Below, piece by piece: positions 17,876-26,176 of a stretch of 64,000 nucleotides of DNA. Made by a program: the position numbers and the translations under genes. How positions within the stretch are numbered: the first letter of the stretch is position 1; each line of letters opens with the position of its first letter. The stretch comes from UBA1563 sp037440065. GTDB taxonomy: Bacteria; Bacteroidota; Ignavibacteria; Ignavibacteriales; Ignavibacteriaceae. The notes under the pieces are model-generated. The model saw nothing but the letters and a program-made list of their open reading frames with translations, made no database searches and was not told the DNA's origin. The DNA is taken from NCBI GenBank assembly GCA_037440065.1, contig JBBIUV010000015.1, positions 1,054,001 through 1,118,000 of the forward strand, read 5' to 3'.

Positions 17876-19189
17876 ATGAATAACAAAGAAATTCTATTAA
17901 AGAAGATAAATGACAAGACGGTAACTATCGGTGTAATTGGATTGGGATACGTCGGGTTACCACTAGCAGTTAATTTCGCTGAAGCTGGAATTAAAGTCCT
18001 TGGATTTGAGAAAAGCAATGTTAAAGTCGATAAGGTTAATAATGGGGATAATTATATCGGTGATATCCGTGATGCTGTTTTACGCGAGGTGACTGTTGAT
18101 AAACTGAAACTTGAAGCTACAACCGATGTTTCCCGAATGAGGGAATGCGACGCTCTTATCATCGCTGTACCAACTCCGCTTGATAAATTTCGTAAACCGG
18201 ATATGTCCTATATAGAAAGCGCCTGCCTTGATATCGGAAAAAACATGAAAGCGGGAACGTTTGTTAGTCTTGAGTCTACAACTTATCCTACTACTACCGA
18301 AGATTTCATGCTTCCTATTATTGAAAGGGAAAGCGGATTAAAACAGGGAGTTGACTTTTGGCTGGCTTATTCACCTGAACGTGTTGATCCTGGGAATAAA
18401 AATTTTCATACAAGGAACACGCCTAAAGTTTTGGGAGCGATGACTCAAGACGGTCTTGAAATTGGTGAGGCATTATATCTCATTGCCATTGATACTATTC
18501 ATAAAGTTAGTTCACCCCGGATTGCGGAGATGGTTAAAATACTTGAGAATACATACCGGTTAGTGAACATCAGTCTCATTAACGAACTGGCGCTGCTAAG
18601 CGGTAAAATGGATATTAATATTTGGGAAGTAATTGAAGCGGCTAAAACAAAACCTTTTGGTTTCCATGCATTTTATCCGGGTCCGGGTATTGGGGGACAT
18701 TGCATTCCGCTCGATCCATTCTACTTAGAGCATATCGCAAAAAAATATCAGTTTGATCTAAGTATGATACATGCCGCAGGACATATTAATATGCGTATGC
18801 CTCACTACATGTATATAAAAATCGCGACGGCGCTTAACAGTCAACAGAAAGCGGTAAACGGAAGCAAAATACTTTTCCTCGGTGTTGCGTATAAACCGAA
18901 CATCGACGACGAACGGGAATCACCGGCTCTTGAGATTATTGATATTACTGCGCATAAAGGGGGGATGGTTAGTTATCATGATCCTTATATCGCAAAAGTA
19001 AAGACCGGTGAGGGAAGGATGTTTGATTCGGTGGCTTTGACCCCGGAAACATTAGAGAAGATCGACTGTGTGGTAATTACAACCAATCATAAAGATTTTG
19101 ATATTGAGTATATCCGGAAATACGCCAAGCTAATTGTTGATCTGCGGAATGCGGTAAAGGAGGACCAAGAAAAGGTATTTAAGCTTTAA
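17876..19189 (+). CDS. UDP-N-acetylhexosamine 6-dehydrogenase (nucleotide sugar dehydrogenase)
   Basis: The 437-residue enzyme oxidises C6 of a UDP-sugar to the uronic acid using NAD+. The Rossmann motif GVIGLGYVGLPLAV comes first. The hinge and central domain contain YSPERVDPGN and ENTYRLVNISLINELA. The active-site cysteine lies in GPGIGGHCIPLDP, followed by the FLGVAYKPNIDDERESPA segment of the C-terminal domain. The sequence resembles WbpA/TviB-type UDP-GlcNAc dehydrogenases more than UDP-glucose dehydrogenases. Together with the 2-epimerase at 53492 a ManNAcA route is also possible. A truncated relative lies at 23284. Confidence 0.9.
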   Translation: MNNKEILLKKINDKTVTIGVIGLGYVGLPLAVNFAEAGIKVLGFEKSNVKVDKVNNGDNYIGDIRDAVLREVTVDKLKLEATTDVSRMRECDALIIAVPTPLDKFRKPDMSYIESACLDIGKNMKAGTFVSLESTTYPTTTEDFMLPIIERESGLKQGVDFWLAYSPERVDPGNKNFHTRNTPKVLGAMTQDGLEIGEALYLIAIDTIHKVSSPRIAEMVKILENTYRLVNISLINELALLSGKMDINIWEVIEAAKTKPFGFHAFYPGPGIGGHCIPLDPFYLEHIAKKYQFDLSMIHAAGHINMRMPHYMYIKIATALNSQQKAVNGSKILFLGVAYKPNIDDERESPALEIIDITAHKGGMVSYHDPYIAKVKTGEGRMFDSVALTPETLEKIDCVVITTNHKDFDIEYIRKYAKLIVDLRNAVKEDQEKVFKL

Positions 19190-19215
19190 TGTGGTGAAGA
19201 AAAGTGAATTGTTTA

Positions 19216-19271
19216 AAGTTGAAGGTCTAAGGTTGAGCATAGAAGGTTTAAGGTTGAATGTTGAAGGTTTA
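19216..19271 (+). repeat. Upstream heptamer array of S23-like element A
   Basis: Eight consecutive 7-bp units, consensus AGGTTGA, run up to six bases before the S23-like ATG (AAGTTGA, AGGTCTA, AGGTTGA, GCATAGA, AGGTTTA, AGGTTGA, ATGTTGA, AGGTTTA). A further related segment, GAAAAGTGA, lies just upstream near 19196. The matching array, inverted, begins at the stop codon of the gene. Confidence 0.8.
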
Positions 19272-19276
19272 ATTTG

Positions 19277-19672
19277 ATGAAGAATGATGATTACCAGTTC
19301 GGTTTTGAAAAATTAAGAGTCTGGCAATTATCAAGAGAATTTGTAAAACAAATCTATCGTTTGACTGAAAATTTTCCGAAGGAAGAAAAATTTGGTCTGG
19401 TTGATCAGCTAAGACGAGCCTCAATTTCGATCGCTTCCAATATAGCTGAAGGAACCGCGAGAGCATCTGGAAAAGATCAAGCTCATTTTACCAATTTAGC
19501 GTATAGTAGTTTAATGGAAACAATAAATCAGTTATATCTCGCTAGTGACTTAGGATTTATAGCTGAATCAGATTTTATAGAAATGAAAAATGTAGTTCTG
19601 AATATTGGTGGCAAATTGGGCGCCCTAAGAAATGCTCAATTAAGTAGCTCATGCCAACATAACAGACATTAA
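19277..19672 (+). CDS. Four-helix-bundle protein, S23/23S rRNA intervening-sequence family (element A)
   Basis: The 131-residue protein has the family pattern: FEKLRVWQLSREFVKQIYRLT, then FPKEEKFGLVDQLRRASISIASNIAEG, then helices three and four with ETINQLYLASDLGFI. Such proteins were first seen in intervening sequences of 23S rRNA genes in Leptospira and Coxiella. They also resemble Avd of diversity-generating retroelements. The basic pentameric bundle is expected to bind nucleic acid. No rRNA gene or reverse transcriptase is in this window. Short tandem arrays flank the gene in inverted orientation. The ATG at 19277 is used rather than the preceding TTG. Confidence 0.9.
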   Translation: MKNDDYQFGFEKLRVWQLSREFVKQIYRLTENFPKEEKFGLVDQLRRASISIASNIAEGTARASGKDQAHFTNLAYSSLMETINQLYLASDLGFIAESDFIEMKNVVLNIGGKLGALRNAQLSSSCQHNRH

Positions 19673-19763
19673 ACTATCAACTATAAACATTAAACTGTAC
19701 TACATAAAAGCTTCTCACTTTTCATTTTTTCTTTTTTCCCTTTTGACTTTTTCCTTTTTCCTT
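19670..19763 (-). repeat. Downstream inverted arrays of S23-like element A
   Basis: Four heptamers (TAAACTA, TCAACTA, TAAACAT, TAAACTG) start at the stop codon and run to 19697. On the other strand they read as TAGTTTA/TAGTTGA units, the counterpart of the upstream AGGTTGA array. After a 17-base spacer, seven more pyrimidine-rich heptamers (TCACTTT to TTTCCTT) cover 19715-19763. These pair in type with the purine-rich arrays at 17742 and 20551. Confidence 0.75.
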
Positions 19764-19810
19764 AAAAACTCCCCCTCACCTCGTGTGATGAGATCAAGGG
19801 GGAAGTGAAT

Positions 19811-20509
19811 TTAGACTGCTTCAGCGCCACTCATAAACGTTTTGGCATATTGAACGGGGTTGTTCGACGCGTCAAACGTGATAAGCGTGTTGAAGATTTT
19901 CTTGTCCTGGTACTGAGCAAGCGTATCTGCATCTGCAGTTGAAAGAGGAGATGTAAAATTCAACTGAGCTTCAAGATCAACAGGCTGAACCGGTGAGTAA
20001 ACCGGGAGCACCTCATACGCATTGATCCCCTCAACTGAAGGATTTTTCGCAAAGATGAGGGAGATGAGCATGATGGATACTTCTACCGCGGGATCGATCA
20101 TTGAAGCAGCGGTTAAGGGCTGCAGGGTGACCGCGAGGGATTGGTCAGAGAGAACCGAGGTATCAATCCTCGCGCCGAATCCTCCTTTAGGTACAAGTTC
20201 CAGCAAACCCGGTACATCGTTAAATCCGACAAGCGGATAATTCAATGAAACGAGTTTCTGGTATGGAGTCGTCCCTTTTGGAAGGAATTGCTGCCAGATC
20301 CTTTTAATGATCGGGATATGGTTTATTTCAGCTGCAAGTTTAAGCGCTAATCTGAATTTTGCCATACGCATCTGGAATTTCCCGTCCATTGGTACAGCAT
20401 ATGTTTTTGGCTTTTTAGCCGTATAGTTTTTTCCGTTTCTCCGGCGGTAGACCACGTCTCCAAACGAGCCGGTCATTTCGCCAAAGAATCTATTTTTTAA
20501 TTGAGCCAT
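19811..20509 (-). CDS. Conserved hypothetical protein, possibly DUF6266-like
   Basis: The 232-residue protein starts MAQLKNRFFGEMTGSFGDVVYRRRNGKNY and has no signal peptide or membrane segment. The N-terminal pattern (a short glycine-bearing beta motif followed by basic residues, then MRMAKFRLALKLAAEI and a predicted sandwich domain) recalls Bacteroidota proteins of the DUF6266 type. Their function is unknown, and I am not certain of the assignment. It is the only gene in its neighbourhood on the minus strand and stands alone. Heptamer arrays lie on both sides, again in inverted orientation. Confidence 0.6.
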   Translation of the reverse strand: MAQLKNRFFGEMTGSFGDVVYRRRNGKNYTAKKPKTYAVPMDGKFQMRMAKFRLALKLAAEINHIPIIKRIWQQFLPKGTTPYQKLVSLNYPLVGFNDVPGLLELVPKGGFGARIDTSVLSDQSLAVTLQPLTAASMIDPAVEVSIMLISLIFAKNPSVEGINAYEVLPVYSPVQPVDLEAQLNFTSPLSTADADTLAQYQDKKIFNTLITFDASNNPVQYAKTFMSGAEAV

Positions 20510-20550
20510 TTTTTTTTACTCCAAGTTTATTATTAGATAAAATATCAATT

Positions 20551-20680
20551 AACAAAAAACAAATAACAAGTAATCCGCCTGTGGCGGGTGAACAAGTGAC
20601 AAGAAGTCAGTCGGCAGAAGTTAAAAGTCAAAAGGTAAAAGGCAAAAGTCAAAATTCAGAAGACAGAAATGAAATGACTA
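20551..20680 (+). repeat. Long heptamer array interrupted by a REP-like palindrome
   Basis: Three units (AACAAAA, AACAAAT, AACAAGT) at 20551-20571 are followed by the palindrome CCGCCTGTGGCGG (20575-20587). Then come twelve consecutive 7-bp units from 20597 to 20680: TGACAAG, AAGTCAG, TCGGCAG, AAGTTAA, AAGTCAA, AAGGTAA, AAGGCAA and so on. It lies upstream of the minus-strand hypothetical gene. No S23-like gene is adjacent. Confidence 0.75.
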
Positions 20681-20718
20681 TTGAAATTTGCTACTTCAAA
20701 CTGATTACGGACGACTGA

Positions 20719-20732
20719 TCCGCCACGGCGGA
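20719..20732. repeat. REP-like palindrome
   Basis: TCCGCC-AC-GGCGGA, a variant of the GC-rich palindrome at 17775, 20574 and 58456. The bases 20681-21107 hold no credible gene. A 73-codon frame on the minus strand overlaps the phased repeats and is not accepted. Confidence 0.55.
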
Positions 20733-20840
20733 CTAACCACTGACTGCTACTCTAGCGGGAGCGCGGATTAGTAAATTGGTAAAGATAAATCCAAGGTAAA
20801 GAGAGTAAAGGTTCTCACTAAACCGGTTAAAGTATCTCAT

Positions 20841-20900
20841 CGACTTTAGTACGACTTTATATCGACTCTGTAACGACTTGGTATCGACTTTTAATCGAGG
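20841..20900 (+). repeat. Five to six CGACT repeats at exact 11-bp spacing
   Basis: CGACT begins at 20841, 20852, 20863, 20874 and 20885, and CGAGG at 20896, so every copy is 11 bases from the next. The units alternate ATCGACT and TACGACT/AACGACT. Eleven bases is about one helical turn, so a protein could bind all copies on one face. It lies about 210 bases before the regulator-like gene at 21108. Whether it is an operator or a replication iteron is unknown. Confidence 0.75.
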
Positions 20901-21107
20901 CAACTCTACTTTTATTCTTAGCTGACGATTTATTTCAATTGATATTAACGACATAGGTTCACTTTTTTTACCAGTTTAAACAGGAGTTGCGGCAAAGATT
21001 TGCCAATCAAAAAAAATATTTTTTTCTTCCGGTAAAACGGCAATTTTGATGTTTTGATATCGTTTAAAGAATAAACAATATTCAACCATAATCAGCGGGG
21101 GATCCCC

Positions 21108-21755
21108 TTGAGAGATGAAAAGAATAGCTTTGAAATTAGAGAAGCGGCAAAACCGTGTAGAGAACTTTCTATACATGAAAAAGAGGTGATCTTAAAATTC
21201 ACGAAACAGTTCATAAAAGAAGATTTGAAAGGCATCATTTATTATTGTTATAAATGGGAAGGAACAACCGGATATCTTTTCAAATCAATTTTACCTGATG
21301 ACCTTGTGTTTAAGATACTCGGATTGATAAACGAAGGAAGGCGAATCTGTTACCTTAAATCATACGTACATTACCGTAATTCAGTTTATTATCATGTAAA
21401 GAATGAATTATTGACTTTACTCCGATGCGGGAAACGAAAACCTCCATTGACGGAGGACTCAGAAGAAGTTTTGTTTACTGTCTCTGAAGCTGAAGTGTTT
21501 TTTGATGAGGGAGCCTACGCCGTTGGTTCTGAAGATATTGTTGAAACTATTGAAAATAAAGAGTTAAGAGATAGCCTTCTCAGCCTGTTTGATGCTGAAA
21601 GCGAGGGAGAAGAAATAGCAGTACTTGAGAGATTGTTAGAAGGGGACAAAAGAAATGAAGCGGCAGAAACACTCGGGTTTTCCGGTGATAAGATCACTGC
21701 AATAACCAAGCGGATTAACCGGAAGATCGAGAAGCGCTTTAATTACAATTTATAA
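21108..21755 (+). CDS. Putative sigma-like or HTH DNA-binding regulator
   Basis: The 215-residue protein is cytoplasmic and has no clear relative I can name. The N-terminal two thirds are helical, with EKEVILKFTKQFIKEDLKGIIYYCYKW and VHYRNSVYYHVKNELLTLLR. The last 40 residues (VLERLLEGDKRNEAAETLGFSGDKITAITKRINRK) resemble sigma-70 region 4, a helix-turn-helix that reads promoters. The only available start is TTG at 21108, eight bases after a GGGGGA Shine-Dalgarno sequence. It leads a three-gene group with the genes at 21767 and 22246. Function is inferred only from the C-terminal HTH. Confidence 0.5.
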   Translation: MRDEKNSFEIREAAKPCRELSIHEKEVILKFTKQFIKEDLKGIIYYCYKWEGTTGYLFKSILPDDLVFKILGLINEGRRICYLKSYVHYRNSVYYHVKNELLTLLRCGKRKPPLTEDSEEVLFTVSEAEVFFDEGAYAVGSEDIVETIENKELRDSLLSLFDAESEGEEIAVLERLLEGDKRNEAAETLGFSGDKITAITKRINRKIEKRFNYNL

Positions 21756-21766
21756 CGGGAGCAGTT

Positions 21767-22150
21767 ATGTTAAAGGAGAATTACAAAAGAAACTTCATGG
21801 AGTTTTTTCTTGATCCGCAATTACTTACTAATAATGAAGCCGAGGAAGCATTAAGGGAAAAAGGGATCGACATTGATATGCTAGAAAAAAAAGCGGCTGA
21901 CTTTCTAAAAAAAATGAAAGCTGAACTGGCGCTTGCAAAGGGGAGAGTAAGGAAACAAAAGTTTTTGAATACCCTTGAAGAGTTTGCAGCAATACAGAGG
22001 AGCATTGTTTTTGACGAAAGGGAAGAGTCGCTGCAATTTATGTACAAGAAAAAACCTGAAAATGAAATTGGTGAACCCCAGGACGAAATTGACGACGTTA
22101 AACTTTTTAAGTACTTAAAGGAAAGTAAAAAAGGTAACGAAAAAAAATAA
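21767..22150 (+). CDS. Hypothetical helical protein
   Basis: A charged 127-residue protein predicted to be almost entirely helical, with a likely coiled coil in the middle (LEKKAADFLKKMKAELALAKGRVRKQKFLNTL). The C-terminal tail is acidic then basic. No family is recognised. It starts 11 bases after the regulator-like gene, with a GGAG sequence before the ATG, so the two are surely co-transcribed. It may act with the regulator or with the following peptidase, for example as an adaptor or inhibitor, but this is only a guess from position. Confidence 0.6.
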   Translation: MLKENYKRNFMEFFLDPQLLTNNEAEEALREKGIDIDMLEKKAADFLKKMKAELALAKGRVRKQKFLNTLEEFAAIQRSIVFDEREESLQFMYKKKPENEIGEPQDEIDDVKLFKYLKESKKGNEKK

Positions 22151-22245
22151 GAGTAGATCTTGGTCACGAATAGTAGATCCAACAGGGAATGAGGATAAGA
22201 AAAAGAGATCGAACCGAAAAAATGAGAGGTAATAGCGGGTAAAAA

Positions 22246-23145
22246 ATGGGGTTAAAACCAAAAACCATAGCAAGAAGACTGCTGAATAAATATTGTTATG
22301 AATGCCCGGACGATATCAATCTTGAAGAATTGATCTACGCTGAAAAGTTGAATTTAAAATTTGAACCCCTTTCAGAGTGTCAGGGTAAGATAATATTCAG
22401 CAAAAATGAGGGCATCATAACCATTGATTCCGGCATTAAGAACAGGAGTAGAGTAAGGTTTATAGCCGGGCATGAGATGGGACATTTTTTTCTTGAGAGA
22501 AAGATTTGCAAACCGGTGCAATCAAGTGAAGTAAAAGTGGTTGAGGGGAGAGATATTGTTGAACATCTTGACAAGTATGTATCTACGGGGAATTTATGGA
22601 ACAGCAGATTAAGGGAATTAAGGGCGAATCAATTTGCTTCAGAACTTTTAATGCCGGAGCCCTGGTTCAAGGAACAAGTGGCGAATAAAAGATTAACGAT
22701 TACTATGTTAGGAGAAACGGCAGACTATTTTGGCATGTCTTTATCCGCTACCGCATTCCGTTACGCTGAATTAGGAGAGATCCCATGCGCAATCATCTTC
22801 AGCAAAGATGGAAAGGTAGAGTGGTCTAAACTTCATGATCAATTCCCTTTCCGTAACTGTCCTAAGGGAAAATTGCTTTCCGACGATAACAGCAAAGCTT
22901 GTATGCTTCATCAAGCTTTTAAATCAAAAAGAAAAAGCAGCGCGATCACTACACAATTTTTTTCTCATTATCGAAATTCAGACGCGGGTCTTTATCCAAT
23001 TGAAGAAGGTTTATCGGGAACTGTTTCTGCTTATAGCTGGTTTGATGATGCAGTAAATCACTGGGGAGTTTTCCTCAATGAAGAGAACGCCCCGATGAGG
23101 CAGTATAACAGCACGCTTACTGTTTTAACTTTGTGGAATGGGTGA
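22246..23145 (+). CDS. ImmA/IrrE family metallo-endopeptidase with extra C-terminal domain
   Basis: Residues 1-190 match the ImmA/IrrE family, zinc peptidases that cleave repressors in response to stress. FIAGHEMGHFFL contains the HExxH zinc motif (His76, Glu77, His80), and LRANQFASELLMPEPWF provides the third ligand and conserved surface. ADYFGMSLSATAFRYAEL is typical. The last 110 residues form an additional domain (SKLHDQFPFRNCPKG, ending near LTVLTLWNG), possibly a sensor. Family members usually sit next to their regulator target. Here the candidates are the HTH gene at 21108 or the small protein at 21767. Confidence 0.85.
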   Translation: MGLKPKTIARRLLNKYCYECPDDINLEELIYAEKLNLKFEPLSECQGKIIFSKNEGIITIDSGIKNRSRVRFIAGHEMGHFFLERKICKPVQSSEVKVVEGRDIVEHLDKYVSTGNLWNSRLRELRANQFASELLMPEPWFKEQVANKRLTITMLGETADYFGMSLSATAFRYAELGEIPCAIIFSKDGKVEWSKLHDQFPFRNCPKGKLLSDDNSKACMLHQAFKSKRKSSAITTQFFSHYRNSDAGLYPIEEGLSGTVSAYSWFDDAVNHWGVFLNEENAPMRQYNSTLTVLTLWNG

Positions 23146-23283
23146 GTCCTTCGGCTGCGCTTCCCTCGACTTCGCTTGGGAAAGTGACAAGTTACCGGAG
23201 TTTGTAACGCTACTTTAACTTTATGATAAAAACCCAACTATAATTTTAGATATAACCATAGATAACATTGATCAGAGAATTTA

Positions 23284-23622
23284 ATGAATTGCAAACAAGA
23301 ATTACTAAAAAAAATATCCTTCCACACCGCAAAGATTGGTATAATCGGACTTGGCTACGTCGGATTGCCGCTTGCAGTCGAGTTCGGGAAAAAATTTAGA
23401 GTAATTGGTTTTGACATAAATCAAGGAAGAATTGACCAACTCAGAATATGTATAGATAAAACTCTTGAGGTAACAAAGGAAGAATTAGCTGAAACAAGTC
23501 AATTGCAAATTTCAAATAATATTGACGAATTTAAAAGTCAGGATTTAACTCCACACATTAAGGCGAGTGATAAGATGGAGAAGAATAAAGTGAGGAATCT
23601 GGATCGAAGAAAGAGTAATTAG
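23284..23622 (+). pseudogene. Truncated nucleotide sugar dehydrogenase
   Basis: The first 75 residues are a clear N-terminal Rossmann domain (KIGIIGLGYVGLPLAVEFGKKFRVIGFDIN) of a TviB/WbpO-type UDP-sugar dehydrogenase, continuing to LQISNNIDE. After that the sequence departs from the family and stops at residue 112. The central and C-terminal domains, including the catalytic cysteine, are absent. The tail is unrelated low-complexity sequence. It is a remnant, possibly left when the full-length copy at 17876 or the cluster behind it was exchanged. Confidence 0.85.
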
Positions 23623-24022
23623 CGTTGGTTAAAAACTTCTAACGATTAGCCTGACATTGATATGATCCAATTATTTTTCGCTCAAAGAAACTTAATCATT
23701 CTTATATTTCGGTTGATTACATAGCTGATTTTGAGAATAACGAAAGAATGGGAACGTTGTAGATATTCTTCTCAATAGATTACTAAAAACCTTATAATTC
23801 TTTATGGTTCATTTGTAAAAGGGAGATAGCTTGACCTTATAAATGTCACGTAACATTTTCTCTAAAATATTTTGTGAGAATTGTGTGAATTTTCATCTTC
23901 AATTGAATTTTATTAAGTTACTTCACAAGTTTATATTTTTCAAGAACTTGCTGTCTCTTTCTGTTCTTAATGTGACAGAAATGGTTTGCGACTGTTAATA
24001 ACCTACGCAACTTAGAAATATA
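23623..24022. other. Non-coding region before the polysaccharide cluster
   Basis: About 400 AT-rich bases without a gene, between the truncated dehydrogenase and wzx. It is the most likely place for the promoter of the long plus-strand cluster. I see no terminator or JUMPStart-like element. Confidence 0.5.
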
Positions 24023-25393
24023 TTGAATCAATCATCTTTACTACTAAAAAATCTTTTAGGGCTTAGACAAGGTCACGAGCGTACAAACCGTGCTAAGAAA
24101 AACATTGCTGCCTCATTTGTAATTAAAGGTATTAATATAGCTCTTGGACTCGTTTTGGTTCCAATAACGATAAACTATCTTAACCCAACCAAATATGGTA
24201 TATGGATAACATTAACTTCCCTTGTTGCTTGGTTTGGTTTTTTTGATATCGGGCTGGGTAACGGACTTAGAAATAGATTTGCAGAAGCGATAGCGAATGG
24301 GAATCATAAGCTTGCCAAAACCTACGTAAGTACTACTTATGCTACATTAATTATTATTATTACTTTTGTATTAATTCTCTTTTATGGTGTCAATATTTCC
24401 ATTGATTGGAGTATAATTTTAAACACGGGAGATAATCCCATACTGAAAAAAGAGCTTAGCTATTTAGCAGTTGTAGTCTTTACTTCATTTGGTTTAACTT
24501 TTGTTTTGAACCTGATTGCAGTAATTCTCAGTGCAGATCAACAATCAGCAAAAAGTGCTTTGTTCGATTTGATAGGAAAGGCACTTTCATTATTATTTAT
24601 TTATATTCTTACCAGGGTAAGTAAAAGTTCGCTTCTCTCATTAGGTCTGATATATTGCACTATATCACCCCTTGTTTTGGTGGTATCTACTATTTGGTTT
24701 TTCAATAAAAAATACAAACCATACCGACCTTCGTTAAAATCAGTTGATTTTAGTAAGGCTAAGGACCTGTTTAGTCTTGGTATTAAATTCTTTGTAATCC
24801 AGATTGCCGCCATTTTATTATATCAAACTAATAATATGGTCATAACCCAGTTATTTGGCCCAGCAATGGTTACCTCTTACAATGTGGCCTTTAAATATTT
24901 CAGTGTCTTGATTATGGGTTTTATGATTATAGTTAGTCCTTTTTGGAGCGCTTTTACTGAAGCATGGGCAAAACAAGATATTGCCTGGATAAAAAGCATT
25001 ATGCAAAAACTAATCAAATTATGGTTTGTAGTAGTTGCCTGTGGAATTATTATGTTTCTGTTTTCCAGGTTTATTTTCAAAGTTTGGATTGGGAATAACT
25101 TTACAGTCCCCTTATCAATATCAATTCTGACGCTGAGTTGGATTATTCTCAATGCTTGGAATGGAATTTTCAGTAACTTCCTGAATGGCGTTGGAAAAAT
25201 AAAGTTACAGTTATATCTTGGGATTTCAGCTGCAGTTGTAAATCTTCCATTAAGTGTTTGGTTAGGGAAAAAAATTGGAATTGAGGGATTGCTTTTCTCA
25301 AATGTTTTACTTGCATCCCTCCAAAGTGTAATATACCCAATCCAATTCAATAAAATTATCAAAAGAAGAGCAAATGGTATTTGGAATAATTAA
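24023..25393 (+). CDS. Wzx-type polysaccharide flippase
   Basis: A 456-residue integral membrane protein of the MATE/PST superfamily with about 12-14 transmembrane helices. It has the usual N-terminal pattern IKGINIALGLVLVPITINYLNPTKYGIWITLTS and the motif FFDIGLGNGLRNRFAEAIA. Such flippases move lipid-linked oligosaccharide repeat units across the inner membrane. The only start in frame is TTG at 24023. It opens a dense plus-strand series of polysaccharide genes, with rfbF 12 bases downstream. Confidence 0.88.
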   Translation: MNQSSLLLKNLLGLRQGHERTNRAKKNIAASFVIKGINIALGLVLVPITINYLNPTKYGIWITLTSLVAWFGFFDIGLGNGLRNRFAEAIANGNHKLAKTYVSTTYATLIIIITFVLILFYGVNISIDWSIILNTGDNPILKKELSYLAVVVFTSFGLTFVLNLIAVILSADQQSAKSALFDLIGKALSLLFIYILTRVSKSSLLSLGLIYCTISPLVLVVSTIWFFNKKYKPYRPSLKSVDFSKAKDLFSLGIKFFVIQIAAILLYQTNNMVITQLFGPAMVTSYNVAFKYFSVLIMGFMIIVSPFWSAFTEAWAKQDIAWIKSIMQKLIKLWFVVVACGIIMFLFSRFIFKVWIGNNFTVPLSISILTLSWIILNAWNGIFSNFLNGVGKIKLQLYLGISAAVVNLPLSVWLGKKIGIEGLLFSNVLLASLQSVIYPIQFNKIIKRRANGIWNN

Positions 25394-25405
25394 TCTTAGA
25401 GTATT

Positions 25406-26176
25406 ATGAAAGTATTAATATTGGCGGGTGGCAGTGGTTCACGTTTATCAGAAGAAACGTCAATGAGGCCAAAACCTATGGTCGAAATTGGTGGGAAACC
25501 TATTTTATGGCATATAATGAAAACTTACTCTCATTATGGCTTTAATGAATTTGTGATCCTGTGCGGTTATAAAGGGTACATGATAAAGGAATATTTTGCT
25601 AATTATTATATGCATATGGCTGATGTGACCATTGATATGGTGAGTAATACTACTGAATTTCATGAGATTTATGCTGAACCTTGGAAGGTAACCTTAATTG
25701 ATACTGGATCGGAAACTATGACTGGGGGTAGAATCAGACGCGTACAAAAGTATATTAAGAATGAACCATTCATGCTCACTTATGGAGATGGTGTTGCGGA
25801 TGTAAACATAATAAAATTGCTAAAGTATCATGAAAAACATGGGAAAACTGTCACCATGACAGCTGTTCAAGCTGAAGGCAGATTTGGTTCCTTGGTGTTA
25901 GGTAAAAAGAATAAAGTAATTAATTTTGTCGAAAAACCAAAGGGAGACGGTGCTTGGATAAATGGCGGTTATTTCGTCTGTGAGCCAAAAGTGATAAATT
26001 ATATTGATAATGATAAAACGATTTTTGAACGTGACCCTTTAGAAAATTTAGCAAAAGATGGTGAATTGTTTACTTATAAACATCACGGTTTTTGGAAACC
26101 GATGGATACTTTAAGAGACAAAATGCATTTGGAGGAATTAATAAACACAAAAAATGCTCCGTGGATGTTATGGTAA
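25406..26176 (+). CDS. rfbF: Glucose-1-phosphate cytidylyltransferase
   Basis: This 256-residue enzyme makes CDP-glucose from CTP and glucose 1-phosphate, the first step to CDP-3,6-dideoxyhexoses. The nucleotidyltransferase motif LILAGGSGSRLSEETSMRPKPM is at the N-terminus. GYKGYMIKEYF, MLTYGDGVADV and GFWKPMDTLRDK are typical of RfbF rather than RmlA or GalU. The next gene, rfbG, overlaps its end by seven bases, in the order rfbFGH known from other dideoxysugar clusters. Confidence 0.95.
   Translation: MKVLILAGGSGSRLSEETSMRPKPMVEIGGKPILWHIMKTYSHYGFNEFVILCGYKGYMIKEYFANYYMHMADVTIDMVSNTTEFHEIYAEPWKVTLIDTGSETMTGGRIRRVQKYIKNEPFMLTYGDGVADVNIIKLLKYHEKHGKTVTMTAVQAEGRFGSLVLGKKNKVINFVEKPKGDGAWINGGYFVCEPKVINYIDNDKTIFERDPLENLAKDGELFTYKHHGFWKPMDTLRDKMHLEELINTKNAPWMLW

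Noticed and set aside
19277..19672. Intervening sequence located inside a 23S rRNA gene
   Set aside because: No rRNA sequence flanks any of the three S23-like genes.
20551..20900. CRISPR array
   Set aside because: Units of 7 and 11 bp without spacers and without cas genes do not fit CRISPR.
20733..20954. 73-codon open frame on the minus strand
   Set aside because: It covers the 11-bp phased repeats, whose period does not fit codons, and its product has no recognisable features.
26092..26169. Upstream start of rfbG inside rfbF
   Set aside because: The added residues do not resemble the family, and the ATG at 26170 gives the expected N-terminus.
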